Source: Hyphomicrobiales bacterium
GTDB taxonomy: Bacteria > Pseudomonadota > Alphaproteobacteria > Rhizobiales > Rhizobiaceae
DNA length: 32,969 nucleotides
Assembly (NCBI GenBank): GCA_900471525.1
Contig: UCEZ01000055.1
Span: 11,497-44,465, forward strand
Direction of reading: 5' to 3'
Under the pieces are notes generated by a model that saw only the letters and a program-made list of their open reading frames with translations, made no database searches and had not been told where the DNA came from. The stretch's first letter is position 1, and each line of letters opens with the position of its first letter. The translations under genes and the position numbers were made by a program. Positions 15,927 through 24,340 of this stretch are shown piece after piece.

Positions 15927-18017
15927 TCAGCCCATGGCGCTCGGCAGCGCAGGCCTCTTTCTCCCATCAGGCCTGCGCCGTCGCCGTCCCCGGGATGGCG
16001 AAGCCCGGTAGGGCTGGCCGGCTTTGTCGCCGCAGGTGAATGCGCACCCGTCTGCAAAGCCGCTGCACCCCCAGAAAAACCCCTTTTTGTCCTTCTTTCC
16101 AATGCGGCGCAGCGGCTCGCCACAAGACGGGCAGGAGGGAGCGCTAACCTGCATTTTGACGCCATTCTGCTTGATGGCGGCGATCTCTTCGGCAATGTGC
16201 TCTACCAGCTGCCGGATGAAGGACCGCATGTCATAGGCCCCGGCCGATATCGCCTTCTGCTGCTCATGCCATATGGCGGTCATGTCGGGATACTTCGCCG
16301 CATCGGGCAAGGCATCGTACAGTTCCGCGCCTGCCGGCGTGGCAATAATGGATTGTCCCTGTTCGGCCAAATATCCCCGGTCAAAGAGTGTCTTGATAAT
16401 CGCGTCCCGTGTGGCTGGTGTTCCGATGCCACCGTGCTCCCCCTCCTTGCTGCTGTCTTTCTCGACCAGCACCCGGCGCAACCGGTTGTCGCGGATATAT
16501 TTCGCAACGCTTGTCAGATCGGAAAGCAGGGACGGCATTGTGTAGAGCGCTGGCGGGCGCGTCTGCGCGCGTTCGGCAATCGCCGAAAGACACGCCCCGG
16601 TCCGGGCCGCAGCAAGAATCCGTAAATCCTCGTGCGTATCTGCGGCACTATCCCGCAAAGCCTCATTGCCGGCATCATTCTTATAGAGGCCTTTCCAGCC
16701 GAGTGCCGTTGTGACAGCCGACGTGGTGGCAAACCTGTGGCCCGCGACTTCGACCAGCACTTCGGTCAGGTCGGAGCGGTGCTTCGGCCAAAACTGTGCG
16801 ATATAGGCCCGGGCGATCAACAGGTAGATGTTTTGCTCGTCGTCCGTCAGCGCGGCAAAATCCGCCATTGCATCTGTCGGAATAATGGCGTGGTGGGCGG
16901 ACACTTTTGAAGAATTGAACGCCCTGCTCCGAAGGGCCGGTTCGGCGCGCCCGGCCGCGATACCGAGCAGCGGTGCAGTTTTCGCCACAGCTGCCAGCAC
17001 CGCGGGTGCATCCTCGTGCTGCTCTTCGCTCAGATATTCGCAGTCCGATCGATTATAGGTGATCAGTCTGTGCTTCTCCCGCAGTGTCTGGGTAATGGCT
17101 TTTACCTCGTGCGGTTTAAGTTCCAACTTGCGCGATGCATCGATTTGGAGTTTCAGCAGGTTGTAGGGCAAGGGAGGGGCCGTTTCACTCTGCCGCGTGG
17201 CAGCAGCCAGGATTTTGGCCGGTTGCCCACTGACCCTCTCGGCGATGCGTGTTGCGTGCTCCAGATTGTTCGGTCGGCCCTCGTCATCAACCGGGTCTTC
17301 GTCGGCACATTTATAGCGGGCGGGAAAGCGAATGTCCCCGAAGGCAAACGTGCCCTGGACCTCGTAGTAGAAAACCGGTCTATGCGCGGCATTCTCCTTG
17401 CAACGACGGACGACCAGCCCCAGGATCGGCGTCTGCACGCGGCCGACACTCACAATACCCTGATAGCCCTTCGCACGGGCTGCCAGAGTGTAGCCGCGCG
17501 TGAGGTTGAAGCCATAGAGCTGATCTCCGGCGCTTCTTGCGTCAGCGGCGGCCGACAAGCCCGCGAAATCGCGATTGTCGCGCATTGCGCCAAGCTGGCG
17601 GCGCACGACTTTAATGTTGTTGTCATTGATCAGCAGACGCTGCACCGGAACGCGGCATTCGGCATAGGCCAGGATTTCATCCACCAGAAGCTGGCCTTCC
17701 TCGTCCGGATCGCCCGCATGAACAACACTGTTCGCCGTTTTCAATAGACGGATGATCGTTTTCAGCTGAGCCTGTCGTCCTGCGTCGTCGGCAGGCTTGC
17801 GGTGCCAGGGAATGTTGATGATCGGCAGGTCGTCCATCGTCCATTTTCTGTATCGCACGTCGTAGTCTTCAGGGTTCAGCAGTTTCAGCATGTGGCCGTA
17901 ACACCAGGTCACACAATTGGCGCCGCAATCGTAATACCCCTCCCTGCGCTGCCCGCCGCCAAGCCCGGCGACAATGGCTTTGGCAAGTTCCGGCTTTTCG
18001 GCAATGAACAGCTGCAT
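15927..18017 (-). CDS. topB: DNA topoisomerase III (type IA)
   Basis: The 696-residue product opens with the Toprim start MQLFIAEKPELAKAIVAGLG, has the acidic metal site AGDPDEEG (101-108), the conserved SAAADARSAGDQLYGFNLTR region, and the active-site Tyr in TYNRSDCEYLS (Tyr321). GIGTPATRDAIIKTLFDRGY is typical of the core end. A C-terminal zinc ribbon (CPSC...GC, 629-662) is followed by a very basic tail (GRRRRRPDGRKR). Type IA enzymes relax or decatenate single-strand-containing DNA. ATG at 18017 with AAGGGAT upstream. It lies downstream of virB11 in the same direction, 157 bp away. Plasmid-borne topB often accompanies conjugation modules, so a role in resolving or handling transferred DNA is plausible. 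Confidence 0.95.
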   Translation of the reverse strand: MQLFIAEKPELAKAIVAGLGGGQRREGYYDCGANCVTWCYGHMLKLLNPEDYDVRYRKWTMDDLPIINIPWHRKPADDAGRQAQLKTIIRLLKTANSVVHAGDPDEEGQLLVDEILAYAECRVPVQRLLINDNNIKVVRRQLGAMRDNRDFAGLSAAADARSAGDQLYGFNLTRGYTLAARAKGYQGIVSVGRVQTPILGLVVRRCKENAAHRPVFYYEVQGTFAFGDIRFPARYKCADEDPVDDEGRPNNLEHATRIAERVSGQPAKILAAATRQSETAPPLPYNLLKLQIDASRKLELKPHEVKAITQTLREKHRLITYNRSDCEYLSEEQHEDAPAVLAAVAKTAPLLGIAAGRAEPALRSRAFNSSKVSAHHAIIPTDAMADFAALTDDEQNIYLLIARAYIAQFWPKHRSDLTEVLVEVAGHRFATTSAVTTALGWKGLYKNDAGNEALRDSAADTHEDLRILAAARTGACLSAIAERAQTRPPALYTMPSLLSDLTSVAKYIRDNRLRRVLVEKDSSKEGEHGGIGTPATRDAIIKTLFDRGYLAEQGQSIIATPAGAELYDALPDAAKYPDMTAIWHEQQKAISAGAYDMRSFIRQLVEHIAEEIAAIKQNGVKMQVSAPSCPSCGEPLRRIGKKDKKGFFWGCSGFADGCAFTCGDKAGQPYRASPSRGRRRRRPDGRKRPALPSAMG

Positions 18018-18134
18018 CGCAATATCCCTTAAAAATCACTTGTCTCTATCGCAGGCCGGGTCACGCAGCGCATGACGGAAGAACCCGCGCAGACTTCTGC
18101 CAGCTTTCGCTTTTTAGTGGCTTGCATCGCACCA

Positions 18135-18154
18135 GGCATCGCCGCGGCGATGCC
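18135..18154. repeat. Perfect 20-bp palindrome between virB11 and topB
   Basis: GGCATCGCCGCGGCGATGCC is a perfect 20-bp palindrome in the 157-bp spacer. No T-tract follows on the minus strand, so it is not a typical terminator. It may be an attenuator hairpin, an mRNA processing site or an operator. Confidence 0.6.
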
Positions 18155-18174
18155 CCGGGGCATACACCGCCGGA

Positions 18175-19176
18175 TCAAGCCGGATTCTGCGACGGCAGGT
18201 AGATCTCGAGAACCCCGCGCTGACCGTGGCGCCGGCCGACCTGGATGACCAGATCGATGGTTTTCTTGGCATACTGGATGATCTCCCCGTGCGACATCTG
18301 AACGCCCGACCGCATGACCATGAGGGCCAAGCGGTCGAAAGCGAGTTCGGGACTATCCGCATGGATCGTCGTGATCGCTCCAGGATGACCGGTGTTGATG
18401 GCCTCAAGGAAATCGTAGGCCTCCACACCGCGAATCTCGCCTACGATGATGCGATCCGGGCGCATGCGAAGGCAGCTTTCCAGCAAGCGGGAGGGGCTGC
18501 GTGCGGACTTGTCCTTGCGGTCCGATATCAGGCCCACGAGGTTCTTGTGAGGCGGGTTTAACTCCTGCGCATCCTCGATGGTGATGATACGCTCGCAGGG
18601 ATCTGACATGGACAGAAGCGCGCGTGCGACCGTGGTTTTACCGGAAGATGTGCCGCCCGATATGAGAATGTTGAACTTTTCGTCGATCACCTGACGAAAC
18701 AATGTCTGCAGATCGCCAGCCTCAGCGAGATCCGCAATCGCCCGATGGCGCTCCCGTCGGGCTTCCTCGACCCTGATCTGGCCACCGTCGACAAAGGTGA
18801 TGTCGCTGCTGTTCAGCGTTCGTGTCAGGTATTTGCGGATCGACAACGATACCCCGTGTTCGATTGCAGGCTCGACGACGACCTGAACACGTTGCGGATT
18901 GCCCCAGACCATCACCCGTCCCGAGACAATCGGATGCAGCGCCCCGAGCGTATTGCGCGTTTCGCCGGCAAGCTGCGCGCCCAGACGTTTGATCGCATTG
19001 GGCGAGAGGGTGACATCAACCTGCTCCATGTGCACGGCGCCCGCAGCTTCAACGAAGATCGACCCGTCTGGATTGATCGACAACTCGTTGATGCCATCAT
19101 CGACAAGATACTCGCGAAGCGGGCTAAGATATTGTTCGACATAGGAAATTTCCCGGTTTGGGTGATGGAAATTCAT
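18175..19176 (-). CDS. virB11: VirB11 traffic ATPase of the T4SS
   Basis: The 333-residue product is of family length and has the Walker A GGTSSGKTT (174-182), the His box and Walker B-like blocks (EIRGVEAYDFLEAINTGH), and GAITTIHADSP. VirB11 forms a hexameric ATPase at the cytoplasmic base of the channel that powers pilus assembly and substrate passage. The ATG at 19176 overlaps the virB10 stop by 4 bases, so the two are translationally coupled. It is the last virB gene of the operon. Confidence 0.96.
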   Translation of the reverse strand: MNFHHPNREISYVEQYLSPLREYLVDDGINELSINPDGSIFVEAAGAVHMEQVDVTLSPNAIKRLGAQLAGETRNTLGALHPIVSGRVMVWGNPQRVQVVVEPAIEHGVSLSIRKYLTRTLNSSDITFVDGGQIRVEEARRERHRAIADLAEAGDLQTLFRQVIDEKFNILISGGTSSGKTTVARALLSMSDPCERIITIEDAQELNPPHKNLVGLISDRKDKSARSPSRLLESCLRMRPDRIIVGEIRGVEAYDFLEAINTGHPGAITTIHADSPELAFDRLALMVMRSGVQMSHGEIIQYAKKTIDLVIQVGRRHGQRGVLEIYLPSQNPA

Positions 19177-20624
19177 CTGAAAACGAGGTCCCTGTTGACG
19201 AAAACGCGGATTTCCTCCCCCTGGGGAACGCGGATGACGGGAGGAAGGGAGAGATATTTCTCCAGAATGCCCGAACTCTGTTCGGCAAGCTGGCCGCTGG
19301 CATTGGCAGCCATCTGGCCGACGATCTGCTGGCCCGAGCCTCCATCCTGCCCGCCGCTGGATCCTGTGCCGCCACCGATATTGATGGTGGTGCCGCTGTT
19401 GGACTTACCACCGCCGCCGATGCTGGCCAGTGCCGTCGGAATGGCGGTGATCGTGCTGATGAGAGCGGCTGCGCCGAATTTCATCTTGAGCCGGTTGTCT
19501 ACATTACCCTCAGTGCCGGCGCGGCCGAGCACATCGGTCCCGGTGGAGCCGAGCGCCACCGATTTGCCTTCCGGAGTGACAGCCCGGTTCCAGGCGATCA
19601 GGACGCGTTTCTGCGCCACGTCGACCTTGTTGTTGAACGTGCCGATCAGCACCGTGCCTGCCGGCATGAGGATCCGTTTGCCGTCAAACGAAAGGACGGG
19701 CTCGATAACCTGCGCGCGGAGATTGCCGGGCAATTCCGTATTGATCGCGGTTTCCAGCACTGCGGAGATGATCGTGCCCTGAACAACGGTTCGCGACGGA
19801 TCGGCAAGGGAACTGGACTTCGATGTCTCGAAGACCGAACTGGAGGCCGCGGCCAAGAAGCGGTCATTGTTATCCTGATCCTCCGGATTTGCTTCAAAGG
19901 AGCCGAGAGAGGCGAGCGAATTGCTCGATTCATCCACAACGACCCCTTTCGATTGCCGTTGCAGGTCGTCGGTTTCTTGCTGCTCTCGCCGACGCTGTTC
20001 TTCACTCCTGGCCGCGTCCTCGGCGCGTCGCTTCTCCTCCTGCAGCCGCTGTGCCTCGGCTCGGAGCCGCTTGTTTTCCATGGCCATTTTCCGTCGTTCT
20101 TCCTCCAGTCTGTCGGCCATCTGCTGGTTGTATCGTTGCAGCATGTCCTTCACGTCACTCAGCGAGACTTCCGGTTTGTTGTTGGCACGCGCCACCGCCT
20201 CGAGTTCCTTTTTGAGCAGCTCGAAGCGTTTGCTCCATTCGACATTGGGATCGACCGTTTCGGTTTTTTCCTCCGCGTCGGCCGGCACGATAAAATCGAG
20301 TGAGGCGCCGCCCTTCTTCAGCTTTTCGACTTCCAGATCGACTTGTGACGTCTTCGGGTCCGTGTCCACTGCGACGATACCGAGTATCTGCAAGGCCGCT
20401 TTGGGGCCGGCCGCGATGACAAAACAAAGGACTGCGACAGCGGACAACATGCCGGCAAGCAGCAACCGGCCATTCTTGCCCCGTTTGCTGCCGCCCATCT
20501 GCTGAGCCCGGCGCTGCTCCAGAAGCGCATCCCGTTCTGCGGCTCGCTGCGCTTCGGCCTCCGTGCGCGCGCCATCCGTGTTGTCTGCACCGTGGTGGCC
20601 GCCCTCGTGTGTGTTATCCGTCAT
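19173..20624 (-). CDS. virB10: VirB10 inner-to-outer-membrane channel scaffold
   Basis: The 483-residue product has a cytoplasmic N-terminus, one membrane helix at about 53-73 (LLLAGMLSAVAVLCFVIAAG), a long charged coiled coil (about 155-225, with RLEEERRKMAMENKRLRAEA), and the C-terminal TrbI/VirB10 barrel domain (VVQGTIISAVLETAINTELP, GKRILMPAGTVLIG, EEIRVFVNRDLVF). VirB10 spans both membranes and joins the core complex with VirB7 and VirB9. AAGGAG lies before the ATG at 20624. It is somewhat longer than many VirB10 proteins because of the coiled coil. A 65-bp gap separates it from virB9. Confidence 0.95.
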   Translation of the reverse strand: MTDNTHEGGHHGADNTDGARTEAEAQRAAERDALLEQRRAQQMGGSKRGKNGRLLLAGMLSAVAVLCFVIAAGPKAALQILGIVAVDTDPKTSQVDLEVEKLKKGGASLDFIVPADAEEKTETVDPNVEWSKRFELLKKELEAVARANNKPEVSLSDVKDMLQRYNQQMADRLEEERRKMAMENKRLRAEAQRLQEEKRRAEDAARSEEQRRREQQETDDLQRQSKGVVVDESSNSLASLGSFEANPEDQDNNDRFLAAASSSVFETSKSSSLADPSRTVVQGTIISAVLETAINTELPGNLRAQVIEPVLSFDGKRILMPAGTVLIGTFNNKVDVAQKRVLIAWNRAVTPEGKSVALGSTGTDVLGRAGTEGNVDNRLKMKFGAAALISTITAIPTALASIGGGGKSNSGTTINIGGGTGSSGGQDGGSGQQIVGQMAANASGQLAEQSSGILEKYLSLPPVIRVPQGEEIRVFVNRDLVFR

Positions 20625-20689
20625 TGCCGCACTCCTTCCGAAGCACTTTCTCTGCCACCCGAGTGCAACTGGTCGGCTTTGGAGTCATC

Positions 20690-21448
20690 TCACTTGACAT
20701 GGCTCGCTCCTTTTCTGCCCACCTCGGCCGTCTCGATTGCACTTGCCCGGCCGACACAGATCATCTCGTTGCCGATGCGCAGAACCCAGAAATCACTGGT
20801 GCCGTCGACAATGATTCGGTCTCCATCCGTCCGGGAATTGACCAGCTTTTCCTGCCGATCATGCCCAACCTTGAAGATTGCGGGCCTGGGCGATCCCTTG
20901 GGCAGGAAGAATGTCGTCTGCAGGGTATTGTCATGAACAGCGATCGGCCGGAAAGGCGTCTGCCCCGACACCATGTAGTTCTGGTTCACCGGCCCGCCTT
21001 TGACGAGGCTCTTGTCGACCGCGGTGAACTCCTCGGGATAGGAAAACACCGTCCGGAAGGCTTGGTCGGCGCCGGCCTTCATCCCGGCCTTGATCTCACC
21101 CGCCGAGATCAGCTCGAACGTATAGACGCGCCTGTCCGTGTAGATTGTCATATTGGTCAGCGCGTCATCGAGGATCGGCTTCAGGCTGATGACGTTGCCC
21201 ATCTTCAATTTGACCACTTCCCAGGAGGCACTGTCACCAATCAAGATGGATTCGACGTTTTCACCTTCTGCAAACTGCAAGGCGGTCACGGATTTCAAAT
21301 ATAGATTAAGCTTATAGACGTTATTCTCGTCATAAACATACCGCTTGATACGAATATCCGCTTTAAAACCCACGGCCGCTTGCTCGGCGAGAACGGGCTG
21401 GGAGAAGCTCAAGAAGCAAAGTATTGGTAAATAAAATCTATTCTTCAT
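20690..21448 (-). CDS. virB9: VirB9 outer-membrane core complex protein
   Basis: The 252-residue product starts with a signal peptide (MKNRFYLPILCFLSFSQP, likely cut near VLA-EQA). It carries VirB9/CagX family blocks: IKRYVYDENNVYKLNLYLKS, DRRVYTFELIS, NYMVSGQTPFRP near the C-terminal domain, and TSDFWVLRIGNEMICVG. VirB9 lines the periplasmic and outer-membrane part of the core complex with VirB7 and VirB10. It sits 28 bp after virB8. Confidence 0.93.
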   Translation of the reverse strand: MKNRFYLPILCFLSFSQPVLAEQAAVGFKADIRIKRYVYDENNVYKLNLYLKSVTALQFAEGENVESILIGDSASWEVVKLKMGNVISLKPILDDALTNMTIYTDRRVYTFELISAGEIKAGMKAGADQAFRTVFSYPEEFTAVDKSLVKGGPVNQNYMVSGQTPFRPIAVHDNTLQTTFFLPKGSPRPAIFKVGHDRQEKLVNSRTDGDRIIVDGTSDFWVLRIGNEMICVGRASAIETAEVGRKGASHVK

Positions 21449-21476
21449 GGCAAAACCAACTTTCTAATACGACTTT

Positions 21477-22151
21477 CTATTCGACAGTCTCCGCATCTAT
21501 CCGGTAACTCAAAACGTTGAAGCCCAGCGGATTCTTCCAGACCGTCTCCAAGGTGGCGTCCTCCTTGGGTGCGAAGTCGTAGCCGACGGTCGCCACAAAG
21601 GTTCGCTGCGCCGTCCGCCGGCCCTTCTCCTCGCGATGTTTGGTAAGACGCACCCGCGCGAGCCGCGCTTCGCCACGTTTCGCAGACGGCGCGAGGGAAA
21701 TCGACTTCACGACAACCCGGACACGCACATCACGGCCATAGACATTTGGCGGGTACTGTGTGGAACTCGACTTCCATATATCCGCCAGGGTCTCTGCCGC
21801 GTTTTCGGACGAGCGCGTCATCACATCGGGAATGCGCGTGCGGTTGTCGGCCGGGTCGTAGGTTTCTCGATCAACCACGTAAGACACCAGTTCAGCCTGG
21901 AGCACCGCGTCCTGCTGATCCAGCGTAGCCGGCCGCACCTGGACGATCTTCTCGGCCTCACCCGTCGTCTTGTCGACCATGATCACGAAGGGTTTTGTCT
22001 CATTGAGAGGCAGGATCACGACGAGGCAGGCGAGGCAAAACAGGGCGACCGCGACACAGCCAATAGCAATTTTCGCCCAATTGTTGCGCTGCTGCTGCAA
22101 GGTGAAGAATATTTCATCTTCAAACGCGTGTTTCGTTTCCTGGATTCCCAT
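21477..22151 (-). CDS. virB8: VirB8 inner-membrane assembly factor
   Basis: The 224-residue product is of family length: a short cytoplasmic N-terminus, one membrane helix at about 27-48 (AKIAIGCVAVALFCLACLVV), and a periplasmic NTF2-like domain with the family blocks PFVIMVDKTTGEAEKI, YVVDRETYDPADNR and KNPLGFNVLSYRID at the end. VirB8 nucleates the channel. The gap to virB6 (22152-22227) is AT-rich and holds no virB7-like frame. Confidence 0.94.
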   Translation of the reverse strand: MGIQETKHAFEDEIFFTLQQQRNNWAKIAIGCVAVALFCLACLVVILPLNETKPFVIMVDKTTGEAEKIVQVRPATLDQQDAVLQAELVSYVVDRETYDPADNRTRIPDVMTRSSENAAETLADIWKSSSTQYPPNVYGRDVRVRVVVKSISLAPSAKRGEARLARVRLTKHREEKGRRTAQRTFVATVGYDFAPKEDATLETVWKNPLGFNVLSYRIDAETVE

Positions 22152-22227
22152 AGTTTATCCAATCGACATTTGCTTGAAAAAGAGAATTGAAAATATCTAA
22201 ATTATCAAATTTACAGAGTTCCGAAGA

Positions 22228-23379
22228 TTATCCGTCGTAATCATCCATGCTATATCCTCGGCTATTCTTGCGCCGCGGCGCCTTGCCTGTCTCACTTCCC
22301 GCCGACCCCTTGGTGCGCCCGGCGAGGCGATCGTCTCGGCGGTTCTGACGGGCGATCGCGCTTTGGCGCATGCCGCTGATGGTTGCCCACAGGATCCGAC
22401 CCGGGGATGCGCCTGATTTACGCGCCGCATTGGCCACTTGAGCACCATCGCGCATGCGCTGGCCCGCACTGTGAAGCATCGCAGGCGACCGCATTCCCAA
22501 CGAGGTCATCGCCCGGCTCATTCCGACACCGGCTGCGCCAACGGCGGACCCGGCAATCGCCTGTCCCATTTCCGGCAATTTCCACAACAAAATAAATGCG
22601 GCAATCATGACGCAGCCAAACATTAAGTAAGCTTGCTTATTGTCGCTTCCAGCGTCGGACTGCACAAGCACTTGGCTTGCAATATAAAGGACAATTGAAA
22701 TCAACGCCGACAACAGCAGTGGTATAACAAGAAAACTCAGAACAAACCGGGACCAAGCCTCAAAGTACTGCCGCGTCTGCTCCATCATCAGCATGCAGAT
22801 GGCAAGGGGTGCCAGGCTCAATGCCATCATGAAACCAATACGCGCGATCATGACGACAATTGTCGCAACTGCGGTCCAGGTACCACCGATGATACCCATG
22901 ACGATGCCCAAGCCGATATTTTTAAACGTCAAACCCATATTTGTGACAGCAGTGTCCCTGAAAAAATCTCCGGCCATCCAGAACAAGGCGTGGCTGAACT
23001 CATCCATGGCTGTATATTGGTCCGTTATTCGCCCAGGATCCAAAATATCTGCGCGATGCGTAACAAAATCTACGGCGACAGCTTTCACGAGAATCGCCGC
23101 ATAATCTTCCGGTACCTCTGTGATCAACGTATAGATACCGCTGAAGTTTTCCCATACAAGAGCAAATGAATATATCAGTATATATCGGATACCCCACATG
23201 AGATATACGGAGTAGTTTATATGCCTAAATTGCGTAATATGATTAATAGCTACGAATAGTAACGCCACAAGGGCGACTATTTTTAATAGTACACCGAGCG
23301 GCCCTGCGACTGACGTAAAGACAACCTGAAGATATTGCATCAGAGTTGTCTCAATGAGGTCGGTTAGATACGATATCAT
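22228..23379 (-). CDS. virB6: VirB6 polytopic inner-membrane channel protein
   Basis: The 383-residue product has five or more hydrophobic helices (examples: GVLLKIVALVALLFVAINHI, YILIYSFALVWENF, GFMMALSLAPLAICMLMM, AYLMFGCVMIAAFILLW) and a conserved Trp/Gly region. This is the TrbL/VirB6 pattern. A basic, disordered C-terminal tail (RQNRRDDRLAGRTKGSAG) is longer than in classic VirB6 (about 295 residues). The ATG overlaps the virB5 stop by 4 bases. Confidence 0.92.
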   Translation of the reverse strand: MISYLTDLIETTLMQYLQVVFTSVAGPLGVLLKIVALVALLFVAINHITQFRHINYSVYLMWGIRYILIYSFALVWENFSGIYTLITEVPEDYAAILVKAVAVDFVTHRADILDPGRITDQYTAMDEFSHALFWMAGDFFRDTAVTNMGLTFKNIGLGIVMGIIGGTWTAVATIVVMIARIGFMMALSLAPLAICMLMMEQTRQYFEAWSRFVLSFLVIPLLLSALISIVLYIASQVLVQSDAGSDNKQAYLMFGCVMIAAFILLWKLPEMGQAIAGSAVGAAGVGMSRAMTSLGMRSPAMLHSAGQRMRDGAQVANAARKSGASPGRILWATISGMRQSAIARQNRRDDRLAGRTKGSAGSETGKAPRRKNSRGYSMDDYDG

Positions 23380-24212
23380 TGGAAATTCCGATTGAAGTTG
23401 TCCAGGTTGAGAACCTTCTCAGATTCAGCTTGTACGCCGGCCGCGGACATAAAGTAGAAGCCAGCAAGCGTTGTGAGGGCGGCCTGACTTCTAATCAATT
23501 CGTTAATTTGTTGGCTAACCTCAATGTTGACGCGCGTATTGATGTCCAAACTTGTCTTGAGATCCGCACTTGTGCTAAGCGCTGTAATGTAGCCGTCAAT
23601 CCGGCCCATACTTTCATTAGACCGTTTGTAAGAGCTTTCCGCTGTCGAGGCTGCGACGGCTCCATGTGCAGCCATATGAGCCACGACGACTTGGGCGAGC
23701 GTATCTCGGCTTTGAAAAGCAAATGCTTTATCCAGTTTGTAAGCAGTGCTAAACTTTGAGAAAGCGGACGCCACATCGACTGGGCCAGCCACGCTGCCTT
23801 GAATCCCTTCAGCAGCCATTTCTCGAAGACTGGTCCCACCCTCACGCGCGGAGACATTATCTGGCCCATTTGCTAGTGGAATAGTTTTTGCTCCGGTTAT
23901 CGCCGTCAGTTGAGCATTAGCCGTGTCCCGGATAAGGCCGAGCAGACTGGTCATGGACTGGGATGAGGCGAACAACTGCGAAATTCCACCGCCAATCAGA
24001 CGAGAGAGCTCAACCATATGCATGAGTTGCTCGATGGCATTTTTGTCGTGGGTCTCCTGCTCACCCGACGCTGCGTCAGGAACCGCCCCAATCCCTGGCA
24101 ACGGAACTGGGGTGATCGACGTGCTCTGTGCTTGGGCTAAAGTAAGTGATGGCCCGATCGGCGCGAAAACAAGCACCGCCGACATCAAAAGAGGCTTGAA
24201 AAGAGATTTCAT
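23376..24212 (-). CDS. virB5: VirB5 pilus-tip/minor pilin protein
   Basis: The 278-residue product starts with a signal peptide (KSLFKPLLMSAVLVFAPIGP, cut near LAQAQ) and continues as an Ala/Ser/Gln-rich helical protein, as known for VirB5/TraC. Blocks such as ISQLFASSQSMTSLLGLI and NIEVSQQINELIRSQAALTT fit the family. VirB5 is a minor pilus component and adhesin, so its sequence often follows the recipient. The ATG overlaps the stop of the preceding lipoprotein gene. Confidence 0.9.
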   Translation of the reverse strand: MKSLFKPLLMSAVLVFAPIGPSLTLAQAQSTSITPVPLPGIGAVPDAASGEQETHDKNAIEQLMHMVELSRLIGGGISQLFASSQSMTSLLGLIRDTANAQLTAITGAKTIPLANGPDNVSAREGGTSLREMAAEGIQGSVAGPVDVASAFSKFSTAYKLDKAFAFQSRDTLAQVVVAHMAAHGAVAASTAESSYKRSNESMGRIDGYITALSTSADLKTSLDINTRVNIEVSQQINELIRSQAALTTLAGFYFMSAAGVQAESEKVLNLDNFNRNFQ

Positions 24213-24340
24213 GCGACGGCTCCTTCGCGTGCTTGCAAAATTTCCCAGTTACATGCGCAATTGTTTTTGCGTTCCTTCGGAACGCTCTGGCACCCGCTCA
24301 GGACGCCGATCATTGCAAACGCAATCAAAATCAATCTCAT
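24209..24340 (-). CDS. Small VirB7-like lipoprotein between virB4 and virB5
   Basis: A 43-residue product with a signal peptide and lipobox: MRLILIAFAMIGVLSGCQSV, where Cys17 would be lipidated. Two more Cys (28 and 30) lie in the short mature part (NNCACNWEIL). Its size fits VirB7 (about 40-55 residues) or an entry-exclusion lipoprotein. The ATG overlaps the virB4 stop (ATGA), and its TGA overlaps the virB5 ATG, so the three are coupled. In A. tumefaciens virB7 lies between virB6 and virB8, a place empty here. It is either a relocated VirB7 or an Eex-type protein. Confidence 0.75.
   Translation of the reverse strand: MRLILIAFAMIGVLSGCQSVPKERKNNCACNWEILQAREGAVA

Noticed and set aside
22183..22196. 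AATTGAAAAT before virB8 as a VirG box.
   Set aside because: Only about 9 of 12 positions match TNCAATTGAAAY, in an AT-rich gap where such matches arise by chance.
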